From Streptosporangium brasiliense (lineage in GTDB: Bacteria > Actinomycetota > Actinomycetes > Streptosporangiales > Streptosporangiaceae), in contig NZ_JAUSRB010000002.1 in the NCBI RefSeq assembly GCF_030811595.1, positions 2,790,001-2,854,000 on the forward strand: 64,000 bases of DNA. Reading direction: 5' to 3'. The position numbers were made by a program, and so were the translations under genes. This document shows positions 17,382-25,758 of the stretch, piece after piece. The number at the start of each line of letters is the position of its first letter. Position 1 is the first letter of the stretch. Below the pieces are notes generated by a model. That model was not told the DNA's origin. It searched no databases and was given only the letters and a program-made list of their open reading frames with translations.

Positions 17382-20048
17382 GTGGACCTGCCCACGTATA
17401 CCAATATCTGGCGGATCGAGAAACGGCTCTACAAGCTGTACGACCTACGGCTGCCGATGCCGCTTCCGATCGTCTGGATCGGTGTGTTCGTGGGCGTGGT
17501 GGTGCCCTGGTCACTGGTGCTCTACCTGCTGGGCCTGCCCTTCGACGCGCCCTGGCACGTGGTCTACCTCGTGCCGCCCGGCATCGTCACCTGGCTCTCC
17601 ACCAGGCCGGTGATCGAGAGCAAGAGGCTCACCGAGCTGCTCCAGTCGCAGGTGCGTTACGTGGGTGAGCCGCGCACCTGGTGCCGGATGGCCCCCACCG
17701 CCGAGCCCTCGGAGATCAGCCTCACCGGCCGGGTCTGGCGGGCCGCGCCCGGACAGGCCGCACCGGCCCGGGCCAAGGTCTCCCGCAGGGCCCGGCACGC
17801 CCAGCCCAAGCGCGCGGCGTCCTCCCGCGAGGTCCGTCCCGCGGTGGCCGCCGCCGCCGCGGCGGCAGCGGCCGCCCCGGTCGCCCGCGAACGCGTCGCC
17901 TGGGGCACGCGCACGCCCCGCCGGGGCACCGCTCCGGCCCTCGGGCAGGCGGTCCCCGCCGAGGGGCCCGTGGCCGCCGCTCCCGCCACGCCTGCCGTCT
18001 CCCCTTCGACGACGCGGGCCGCCTCCGCTCCGGCGGAGCCGGTCGAGCGGGTCTCCCTCGCTCCGCCGCCCGTGGCCGCCGCCGCACTGGTCAAGATCCC
18101 GGCCGACCCCGCTCCGGCGGCCCCGGCCGGGCAGGCTCCCGCCGATCCGGTCGCGCCGATCGGCACCGAGGCGTTGCGGCGGCTGCGCAGGCTCGCCGCC
18201 TCGGCCGAGGCGGAGCGCCCCGCTCCGGCCGGGACCGGCCAGGACGGGGTTCAGACGGACACCGCCTCCACCGCTCCCGCCGAGCGGCCCGTGGCCGCCC
18301 CCAGGGCCGCCGGCCGGCTCCCCGAGCGGCCCACGGCCGCCGAGGAGCCCGTGGAGCGGTCCGCGGCCGCCGAGGAGGCCGTCGAGCGGTCCACGACTGC
18401 TGAGGAGCCCCTGGAGCGGTCCGCAGCCGCTGAGGAGCCCGCCGGGTGGTCCGCGGCCGCCGAGGAGCCCGTCGAGCGGTCCGTGGCCCCGGCCGACCCC
18501 GCCGGGCGGCCCACGCCGGTCGAGCGGTCCACGCCCGCCGAGGAGGCCGTGGAGCGGTCCGCCGCCCCGGCCGCTCCCGTCGGGCGGTCCACGACCGCTG
18601 AGGAGATCGTCGGGCGGTCCACGACCGTTGAAGGGTCCGCGCCCGCCGAGGATCCCGCCAGGCGGTCCATGGCCGCCGAGGAGCCCGTCGAGCGGTCTGC
18701 GGCTCCGGCCGACCCCGCCGGGCGGCCCACGCCGGTCGAGCGGCCCGGACGGCCTGTGCTGCCCGAGCGGCCCACGCCGGTCGAGCGGCCCGCGGCCGCG
18801 GCGGGCCCCGCCGAGCAGGCTCCCGCCGAGCCGCGGTTCATCGGGCCCGCTCCGGTCCGGCGGCCCGCCGGACCGGAGGTGCGGGTGGGCGACGCGGCGG
18901 CGGAGGCCGACAACGGCCTGTGGACCAGGCACCGCAAGGGGCAGCCGGCGCCGATGGGGCAGTCCGCCGAGACGCCGAGGACCTGGCAGCAGGACCGGCC
19001 CGCGGGGACGTCGGCGGGCGTGTCGATCCGGGCGGTCCCGTCCGGGGCCGAGGCCAAGGCCGACCCGGTGGCGCCCGCGGTGCCGGTGTCCCGGCCCACC
19101 CATGGCGAGGCCAGGGTGCGCCGGGTGGAGTCGGTCGTCGGCCGCGACTCCTCGGGAGGCTGGCGACGGCTGGCCCAGGTGGTCATCGGGCCCGGCGGCA
19201 CCGGCCGCACGGACGGATCGGAGATCGACGAGGCACGGACCAGGGCGGTGTTCGCCGGCAGCCGCCGGGTGGTGGTGCTGGGCTGCACCGGCGGCGCCGG
19301 GCAGACCACGACCGCCCTCATGCTCGGCCACACCCTCGCCCGATACCGCGAGGACCGGGTGCTCGCGGTCGACGCCAACATCGGCATCCACGCCCTGTCC
19401 AGCCGGATCCAGGGCGAGTCGCCCGAGACCCTGACCTCCCTGCTGGCCGGCCTCGACAACGTCCACGGCTATCTGGGCATGCGCGCCTACACCAGCCGCT
19501 GCGCCTCCGGCCTCGAGGTCATCGCCGGCGACAGCGACTCCGGGGCCGAGCAGCGGCTCTCCGACCGCACGCTCTTCTCCGACCGGCGGCTCAGCCAGAC
19601 GATGGACATGCTGGACCGGCACTACAAGCTGATCGTCATGGACCCGGCGGCGGCGCTGGCCGCGCGGGTGCTGCCCTACGCCGACCAGCTCGTCCTGGTC
19701 GTGCCGGCCAGCGAGGACGGCCCGGACGCGGTGGCCATGACCTACGAGTGGCTCGACGGCCACGGCTGCGCGGACCTCCGCCGACGCGCGATCATGGTCG
19801 TCAACGGGGTGAGCCGCCGCAGCATGGGCGACGTGGAGCAGGCCGAGGCGGTCGCGCGCGGCCGGTGCCGGGCGATCGTGCGGGTGCCCTGGGAGGACGA
19901 GCTGGCCCCCGGCAGGTCCGAGCGGGTGGAGCCGTCGCATCTGCGGGCGCCGGGCCGCCGGGCGTATCTCGCGCTGGCCGGAGTCGTGGTGGCGGGTTTC
20001 GGAGCGGCACAGGCGATCCGACCCAGCGAGGAGGAATTGGCCCAGTGA
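17382..20048 (+). CDS. TcpE-domain / MinD-ParA-like ATPase fusion protein
   Basis: 888 residues in three parts. Residues 1-110 are TcpE-like: TYTNIWRIEKRLYKLYDLRL, two membrane helices, then VPPGIVTWLSTRPVIESKRL. Residues about 115-600 are disordered and Pro/Ala-rich, with roughly ten-residue EEPVERS-type repeats. Residues about 625-860 form a MinD/ParA-like ATPase: VVVLGCTGGAGQTTTALMLG, then VLAVDANIGIHALSS and LIVMDPAAA. The Walker A lysine is replaced by Gln641. The GTG at 17382 has an AGGAGGAG ribosome binding site. TcpE is an essential inner-membrane conjugation component in pCW3-type systems; fusion to an ATPase could energise or position the complex. Confidence 0.78.
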   Translation: MDLPTYTNIWRIEKRLYKLYDLRLPMPLPIVWIGVFVGVVVPWSLVLYLLGLPFDAPWHVVYLVPPGIVTWLSTRPVIESKRLTELLQSQVRYVGEPRTWCRMAPTAEPSEISLTGRVWRAAPGQAAPARAKVSRRARHAQPKRAASSREVRPAVAAAAAAAAAAPVARERVAWGTRTPRRGTAPALGQAVPAEGPVAAAPATPAVSPSTTRAASAPAEPVERVSLAPPPVAAAALVKIPADPAPAAPAGQAPADPVAPIGTEALRRLRRLAASAEAERPAPAGTGQDGVQTDTASTAPAERPVAAPRAAGRLPERPTAAEEPVERSAAAEEAVERSTTAEEPLERSAAAEEPAGWSAAAEEPVERSVAPADPAGRPTPVERSTPAEEAVERSAAPAAPVGRSTTAEEIVGRSTTVEGSAPAEDPARRSMAAEEPVERSAAPADPAGRPTPVERPGRPVLPERPTPVERPAAAAGPAEQAPAEPRFIGPAPVRRPAGPEVRVGDAAAEADNGLWTRHRKGQPAPMGQSAETPRTWQQDRPAGTSAGVSIRAVPSGAEAKADPVAPAVPVSRPTHGEARVRRVESVVGRDSSGGWRRLAQVVIGPGGTGRTDGSEIDEARTRAVFAGSRRVVVLGCTGGAGQTTTALMLGHTLARYREDRVLAVDANIGIHALSSRIQGESPETLTSLLAGLDNVHGYLGMRAYTSRCASGLEVIAGDSDSGAEQRLSDRTLFSDRRLSQTMDMLDRHYKLIVMDPAAALAARVLPYADQLVLVVPASEDGPDAVAMTYEWLDGHGCADLRRRAIMVVNGVSRRSMGDVEQAEAVARGRCRAIVRVPWEDELAPGRSERVEPSHLRAPGRRAYLALAGVVVAGFGAAQAIRPSEEELAQ
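18340..18800 (+). repeat. 30-bp degenerate coding repeats in the TcpE-ATPase linker
   Basis: Roughly fourteen imperfect units of about 30 bp (pattern gccgaggagcccgtcgagcg), encoding variants of AAEEPVERS and APADPAGRPTPVERS. They lie in the disordered middle of the fusion protein and are in frame, so copy-number change would alter linker length without destroying the protein. Confidence 0.8.
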
Positions 20049-20165
20049 TCCCCCGGGCGCGAGGAGACGTGGTGAACGGGCGTAACGAGGTGGGCACGTG
20101 AGCGAGCGTGGCGGGCGAGCCGCCGGTCACAGCGGTCCGGCCACGCGGCCGGTGAAGGAGGTCGT

Positions 20166-22658
20166 GTGAGCCGCGCCTCGCGGGCACGCAGTCGTCTCGC
20201 CGTCCGATATTTCGACGACCGGATCCTGCTGACCGACTCGTCGGTCTGGGCCTACTTCCGGTTGCCGACCGTGAGTTACGAGTTCGTCACCCCCGAGGAG
20301 CGGGAGGCGCTGGTCACCAACATCACGATCGCCCTGGCGGCGATCCGGATGCCGGACGCCGAGGTGCACCTGCGGGTGGCGCACCGCACCTACCCGGCGG
20401 CCGAGTGGGCCATGGCGCTGAACGCCACCTCCGACGAGGGCCCCGGCTGGCGCGACTACCTCGAGGAGATGTACCGGCACGTCTGGGCGAAGGACTTCTG
20501 GAGCAAGGAGGTCTATCTCGGCGTACGGCTCGGCGCGCGCGGCAGGCAGCTCGGCACCGGGGTGCTGTCCCAGCTCTTCGGCCTCTACCAGCGCAGCGAG
20601 AAGGTCCTGGGCATCGACGACGACCACGTCCCCAAGGCGGAGATCGCCAAGTGGTCGGAGCAGGCGGAGCGGCTGGGCCGGGCCCTGTCCGCCAGCGCCC
20701 TGTACGCCCGGCACGCCACCTCCACCGAGATCGCCTGGCTCTTCCAGCACGCCGCGACCGGCTCGCTGGGCGATCCGCCCGCCTCGGCCAGCCCCAAGCG
20801 GCGCTGGGGCCAGGGCGAGATCGAGTCCCTCGTCGAGGGGCAGATCCACAACGGCAGGTCGCTGCTCCGGATCGAGCAGCCCGACGGCGACTCCTACGTC
20901 GCGCATCTGTCCTTCGCCCGGTTCCCCGACCTGATGCCCTTCCCCGACGGCGAGCCGTGGATGCACTTCGCCGACCAGCTCCCCTTCCCGGTGGAGATCA
21001 GTTCGAGGATGCGGCTGATCTCGCCGGTCAAGGCCAGCAAGGACGTGGCGCGCAAGCTCGCCCACGCCCGTGACATGGACATTCACATCCGGGAGGCGGG
21101 CGCCGAGGCGCCGCTGGCGCTGGCCGAGCAGATCGACGCGGCCCGCATGCTGGAGCACGGCATCACCAAGGAGCGCCTGCCCTTCGTGTACGGCTGGCAC
21201 CGGTTGATCGTGTCCGCTCCGACGGAGGAGATCTGCATACAGCGGGTCGAGGCGGTCGTGGAGCACTACCGCGACCTGGGCATCGACATCGTCAACTCCA
21301 CCGGCGACCAGTTCTCGCTGTTCTGCGAGGCGCTGCCGGGCGAGCGGGTCCGGGTCAACGCCTACGCGCAGCGGCAGCCGCTGCGCACCATCGCCGGCGG
21401 GATGGCGACCGCCACCGTGGACCTGGGCGACCGGGCGGACGAGGCCAACGCCGGCTGGATGGGACCCTACGTCGGGGAGACCCTGGGCCGGGCCCGGAGC
21501 ATCGTGCACTTCGACCCGCTGGTGGCGGCCACGCGCAACCGGCCGACGGCCATCGCGATCACCGGCGAGCCCGGCGGCGGCAAGACCACGCTCGCGCTGC
21601 TGATGATCTACCAGATGGCGTTGCGCGGCGTGACGGTCGCGGTCATCGACCCCAAGGGCGACGCCGACTCCCTGGTCCAGCTGCTGCAGCGGCGGGGCCG
21701 GAAGGCGCGGGTCATCCCGCTCGGCTCGGCCGCGCCGGGCCTGCTCGACCCGTTCTCCTTCGGCGAGGACATCGCGGCCAAGAAGACGATGGCCAGCGAG
21801 ACCCTGCGGCTGCTGCTCCCGCGCATGTCGGAGGAGCGCGAGTCGGCGATGATCCAGGCGGTCGCGGCGGTCTCCAACGGTGTGGACCCCTCGCTGGGCA
21901 AGGTCGTCGACTTCCTGGAGCAGGCCGAGGACGCCGCCTCCAAGAACCTGGGCGCCGTGCTCCGCTCGATGTCGGAGATGCACCTGGCCCGGCTCTGCTT
22001 CGACCCCTCGGGCGGCGACCAGATCGACACCGAGGGCTGGACCACGGTCTTCACCCTCGGCGGCCTGACCCTCCCGGACGCCTCCACCGGCCGTGACGAC
22101 TACTCCTACGAGCAGCGGCTGTCGGTGGCGCTGCTCTACCTGGTCGCCCAGTTCGCCCGGGGCCTGATGAACGGCCTCGACCGGCGGACCCCCAAGGCGA
22201 TCTTCCTGGACGAGGCCTGGGCCATCACCTCCACGCCGGAGGGCGCCAAACTGGTGCCCGAGGTCAGCCGGATGGGCCGCTCCCGCAACACCGCCCTGGT
22301 GCTGGTCTCGCAGAACGCCGGCGACCTGCTGAACGAGCAGGTGACGAACTGCCTGTCGTCGGTGTTCGCCTTCCGCTCGACCGAGCGGGTCGAGGTGGAG
22401 CACGTGATGGCGCTGCTCGGGGTGGAGCCCTCGGAGGAGCACAAGGCGATCCTGCGCTCGCTGGGCAACGGCGAGTGTGTCTTCCGAGATCTGGACGGTC
22501 GTGCGGGCCGTATAGGGGTGGACCTCATCTCCGACGAGCTGGTGCGGTGGCTCGATACGAATCCGACCCACGACAAACCGGGCGAGAACGTGCATGATCT
22601 TTCCGGGGGCGACAGAGTCAGTAGGCCGGGGGCTGCGGCGCTGGAGGTGCGGTCATGA
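20166..22658 (+). CDS. VirB4/TcpF-like conjugation ATPase
   Basis: 830 residues. The N-terminal half resembles the VirB4/TraC N-domain (SSVWAYFRLPTVSYEF; long mixed region). The C-terminal RecA-like motor has Walker A GEPGGGKTT (residues 467-475), AVIDPKGDADSLVQLL, Walker B IFLDEAW (Asp682) and the VLVSQNAGDLL motif, all typical of VirB4. It would power assembly or substrate handling at the membrane. A GTG start at 20166 follows a GAAGGAGG-type site, and the stop overlaps the next ATG (ATGA). It is not a TraD/TcpA coupling protein: there is no N-terminal membrane anchor. Confidence 0.85.
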   Translation: MSRASRARSRLAVRYFDDRILLTDSSVWAYFRLPTVSYEFVTPEEREALVTNITIALAAIRMPDAEVHLRVAHRTYPAAEWAMALNATSDEGPGWRDYLEEMYRHVWAKDFWSKEVYLGVRLGARGRQLGTGVLSQLFGLYQRSEKVLGIDDDHVPKAEIAKWSEQAERLGRALSASALYARHATSTEIAWLFQHAATGSLGDPPASASPKRRWGQGEIESLVEGQIHNGRSLLRIEQPDGDSYVAHLSFARFPDLMPFPDGEPWMHFADQLPFPVEISSRMRLISPVKASKDVARKLAHARDMDIHIREAGAEAPLALAEQIDAARMLEHGITKERLPFVYGWHRLIVSAPTEEICIQRVEAVVEHYRDLGIDIVNSTGDQFSLFCEALPGERVRVNAYAQRQPLRTIAGGMATATVDLGDRADEANAGWMGPYVGETLGRARSIVHFDPLVAATRNRPTAIAITGEPGGGKTTLALLMIYQMALRGVTVAVIDPKGDADSLVQLLQRRGRKARVIPLGSAAPGLLDPFSFGEDIAAKKTMASETLRLLLPRMSEERESAMIQAVAAVSNGVDPSLGKVVDFLEQAEDAASKNLGAVLRSMSEMHLARLCFDPSGGDQIDTEGWTTVFTLGGLTLPDASTGRDDYSYEQRLSVALLYLVAQFARGLMNGLDRRTPKAIFLDEAWAITSTPEGAKLVPEVSRMGRSRNTALVLVSQNAGDLLNEQVTNCLSSVFAFRSTERVEVEHVMALLGVEPSEEHKAILRSLGNGECVFRDLDGRAGRIGVDLISDELVRWLDTNPTHDKPGENVHDLSGGDRVSRPGAAALEVRS

Positions 22659-25084
22659 AGGGCTCCCGCAAGGGGCTGAAGAACTCCCGCAAGGGACGAC
22701 TACGCAGGCGGATCGTCATCGCGCTGGTGGCGCTGGCCGCGTTTCTCGCGCTCCCGCTGCTGTCGCCGGCGGGCACGTCCACCGCCGTCGCCGCCGCTCC
22801 CTGCGACCTCTCGCCGGACCTGGCTCCCGAGGTCGTCGGCTCGGGCGTGGACGGCCTGCTCAAGCCGCCGTCCCCGGAGACGGCGGGAGCGGCGGCGGCC
22901 AGACCGGAGGCGTCGGCCGCGCCGGCGCCGACCTCCGCCCCGGCCCCGCAGGGCAACTACGCCACCTACGGCATGAGCGGCCAGTTCTGGCACACCCACC
23001 AGCTCGGCTGCGACGACGTCGCGGCGGTGATGGGCAACACGATGGCCAACACGATCTTCTCGTGGGCCAAGGCGCTCGACCGGCTGACCATCACGACCTA
23101 TCAGGCCGCGGCCACCGAGGGCCCGCTGGAGTCGATCAAGGCTGTCGTCGACGACATCGTGATCAGCCTGTCCAACGCGATGTACTGGCCGTACCTGCGG
23201 CCGATCGTGATCCTCGGCGCCATCTGGCTGGCCTGGTACGGCCTGATCCGCAAACGCGCGACCACGACCGCCGAGGGCGTCATCTGGATGGTCCTCGCGG
23301 TCACCGTCGCGGTCTGGTTCTTCAGCCGCCCCGGCGACTTCACCGGCATGGGCAAGCTGGTCACCGACAAGACCAGCGAGGTCGTCAACTCGGCCTTCTC
23401 CGGACTGCCCGGCGCGGGCGGGACATCCTGCGTTCCTGCCAAGGGTGACACCAATCCCCAGATGAAGTCCGGTGGTTACGGCCAGACCGGCGTCCCGGGG
23501 GTCGAACAGAACGCCGAGGCGCTCTGGTCCACCCTGATCTGCAAGCCGTGGCTGATGGGCGAGTTCGGCACCGCCGACCCGGCGGCGCCCCAGGTGGCGG
23601 CATACGCCGCCAAGTTGCTGGACGTCCAGGCCATCGACGAGACCGAGCTGCGGGCGACGCAAATCCCGAACGTCAGCGCCCACCAGGCACGATACGAGGC
23701 GGAGATCGCCGACAAGCTGGAGAACACGCCGATCTTCTTCCTCTTCCAGGGAAAGGATTGGACAAACAGGCTGGGCATCGCGATCGGCGCGCTGCTGGCC
23801 GCGATGGTCGCCGGACTGCTGATCTTCCTGGTGGCCGTCTCGCTGCTGGTGCTCAAGGTCGGGTTCCTGCTGCTGCTGATCCTCGCGCCGGTCTTCCTGC
23901 TGATCGGCGTGCATCCGGGGTCCGGCCGGATCATCGCGATGCGCTGGGTGGAGATGGTGGTCGGCACCCTGCTCAGGCAGGCGGTGCTGACGCTGGTCCT
24001 GGGCGTCCTGGTGTACGGCTACGCCCTGATCATCTCCACGGCGATGCCGTGGGGCATGCAGGTCATGTTCATGGCCCTGCTGACGATCGCGGTCTTCTTC
24101 TACCGCCGGCCGTTCCAGCACCTGTTCGCCTCCATGGACGGGCACACGCTCACCACCCGGATGCTGGGCGACGCGGCCTCCGCGCCGACCCTGCAGCGCG
24201 CGGCGGGCGTGCTGCCGCCGGTCGCGGCGGCCCGGGTGGGCCGCTGGGGCATGCGCAAGGCGGAGCCCGTGCTGCAGGCGGCCGCGCTCGCCGGCGGCGC
24301 CTCGGTCGCGACGGCGGCCGCGGCGGTCGCCCAGGGCAAGGTCCGCGGGGAGGAGGGCGGCTCGGCGGCGAACACGCCCTCCGGCGCCCGGATCCCGGCC
24401 GGCGCGCAGCCCGCGCCGCTGGACACCGACGCCCAGACGGGCACGCGGCGCAAGGCCACCGGCCGGCCGGTCACCGCGGCGCGCGCCGGCGCGGCGCCGC
24501 CGCTCAACCTCTCCGGCGGCGCCGCGACGGGCGGCACCACCGCGGCCGGCGCCGCCCCGGCCCGTTCCGGCTCCGGGGGCTCCACCCGCGGTGGCGGGGG
24601 CGGCTGGTTCAGCGGCCGCTCCGGCGGCTGGGCCCCGCAGGGCGGGCCGGCGGGCGGGTCCTCCCCGGCTTCCTCCGGCGGCCGGTCCTCCGGCGGGTCG
24701 CCGTCGTCCTCGTCGGGCGGCGGACGGTCGGGCGGGAGCGTCTTCGGCCCCGGCGGCGGTTCCCGGCGCTGGGACTCCGGCTCGCGCGCTCCGGAGCCGC
24801 GCGGCTCGGGATCGCGCAACGGTTCCGGCTCGGGCTCCGCGCCACGCGGCGGCTCCCGGAGCTCCTCGGGATCCGGCGGCGGCATCTTCGGCGGCTCCCG
24901 CGACTCCTCGGGGTCGGGGGGCGGCATCTTCGGCGGCTCCGGCAGGTCGGGGAACGGCGGGCGCGCGGACAGGTCGTCCGAGGCGCCCCCGCTCTGGCTG
25001 CCCAGCCGGTCCGAGCGGGGCGGGGGGACCGATGAGACGGCCGCGCCCTTCTGGCTCCGCGCGTCCAACCCCGACAAGGACTGA
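22655..25084 (+). CDS. VirB6/TrbL-like polytopic channel protein (TcpH-like)
   Basis: 809 residues. A basic N-terminus and signal-like helix (about residues 18-48) precede an extracytoplasmic segment with few cysteines. About six hydrophobic helices follow between residues 180 and 490; the cluster LLIFLVAVSLLVLKVGFLLL is typical of VirB6/TrbL. The last 270 residues are Gly/Ser/Arg-rich with repeated GGSRSSSGSGGGIFGGS-like units and look disordered. The start overlaps the VirB4-like stop. By family it would form the inner-membrane pore of the apparatus; the glycine-serine tail is an unusual extension. Confidence 0.75.
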   Translation: MKGSRKGLKNSRKGRLRRRIVIALVALAAFLALPLLSPAGTSTAVAAAPCDLSPDLAPEVVGSGVDGLLKPPSPETAGAAAARPEASAAPAPTSAPAPQGNYATYGMSGQFWHTHQLGCDDVAAVMGNTMANTIFSWAKALDRLTITTYQAAATEGPLESIKAVVDDIVISLSNAMYWPYLRPIVILGAIWLAWYGLIRKRATTTAEGVIWMVLAVTVAVWFFSRPGDFTGMGKLVTDKTSEVVNSAFSGLPGAGGTSCVPAKGDTNPQMKSGGYGQTGVPGVEQNAEALWSTLICKPWLMGEFGTADPAAPQVAAYAAKLLDVQAIDETELRATQIPNVSAHQARYEAEIADKLENTPIFFLFQGKDWTNRLGIAIGALLAAMVAGLLIFLVAVSLLVLKVGFLLLLILAPVFLLIGVHPGSGRIIAMRWVEMVVGTLLRQAVLTLVLGVLVYGYALIISTAMPWGMQVMFMALLTIAVFFYRRPFQHLFASMDGHTLTTRMLGDAASAPTLQRAAGVLPPVAAARVGRWGMRKAEPVLQAAALAGGASVATAAAAVAQGKVRGEEGGSAANTPSGARIPAGAQPAPLDTDAQTGTRRKATGRPVTAARAGAAPPLNLSGGAATGGTTAAGAAPARSGSGGSTRGGGGGWFSGRSGGWAPQGGPAGGSSPASSGGRSSGGSPSSSSGGGRSGGSVFGPGGGSRRWDSGSRAPEPRGSGSRNGSGSGSAPRGGSRSSSGSGGGIFGGSRDSSGSGGGIFGGSGRSGNGGRADRSSEAPPLWLPSRSERGGGTDETAAPFWLRASNPDKD

Positions 25085-25086
25085 CG

Positions 25087-25758
25087 ATGGTCGAAGGGGG
25101 CAGCCGTCGAGGGCTGGTCTTCGCGGTGCTGGTCATGATGCTGGCCGCGGTCGGGATCTATCTGACCATGTGGCCGGACTCCGGTGACGAGGGGCGGCCG
25201 CAGCCCGATCCGGCGGGCGTGAGCCGTACGGTGCCCGGATCGCGGGCGGCGGTGAGCGCCGAGCCGCCCCGGCCGTCGGCGACGGCCAGCAACGCGCCCT
25301 TCGACGTCTACTCCTACCTGCCGATGACCAAGCAGGAGCTGGCCGCCGCCGCCGACTACGCCCAGCGTTTCACCGCCGAGTACGGCACGTTCCGCTACGA
25401 CGAGGACCCGGCGGTCTACGGGGACCGGCTCAGGGGATACACCACGACCGAGTTCGCCGGTGTGCTGCTGCGCACGGTCACCTCCCCGGGCAGCGTCGAG
25501 GCCAACCGCGCCGACGAGGTCGTCTCCGTCGGCACGGCGCGGGTGAAGGAGATCCGGCAGATCCAGAACACCTCGGTGGTGTTCGTGGTCACCGGCACCC
25601 AGGACGTCACCGCCAAGAGCGGGCCGAAGGAGCGGACCGAGGACTACGCCGTCACGCTCATCGAGGTCGGGGCCGACTGGCGGGTCCACGATCTGCAGCC
25701 GGCCGACGAAGGCCAGGACGGCGACGACGGGTCCGCGCGGAGTGGGGAGAGCGGATGA
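25087..25758 (+). CDS. Second bitopic NTF2-like assembly protein
   Basis: 223 residues. One N-terminal membrane helix (GLVFAVLVMMLAAVGIYLTM), a proline-rich linker, then a domain of about 130 residues (FDVYSYLPMTKQELAAAADY onward, ending IEVGADWRVHDLQP) with the look of an NTF2/VirB8 fold. Two bp separate it from the channel gene, and its stop overlaps the next ATG. It may act with the TcpC-like protein as a VirB8-type scaffold. No exact family name can be assigned from the sequence alone. Confidence 0.6.
   Translation: MVEGGSRRGLVFAVLVMMLAAVGIYLTMWPDSGDEGRPQPDPAGVSRTVPGSRAAVSAEPPRPSATASNAPFDVYSYLPMTKQELAAAADYAQRFTAEYGTFRYDEDPAVYGDRLRGYTTTEFAGVLLRTVTSPGSVEANRADEVVSVGTARVKEIRQIQNTSVVFVVTGTQDVTAKSGPKERTEDYAVTLIEVGADWRVHDLQPADEGQDGDDGSARSGESG

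Noticed and set aside
17511-19940. 809-residue open frame on the minus strand, antisense to the TcpE-ATPase gene
   Set aside because: Composition follows the complement of the coding strand (Gly/Arg/Pro-rich), no domain, and the plus-strand gene has clear TcpE and ATPase motifs with a ribosome binding site.
20045-20101. 18-codon frame starting at a GTG that overlaps the TcpE-ATPase stop
   Set aside because: Could be a leader peptide, but it has no distinctive sequence or stop-linked restart near the VirB4-like start.
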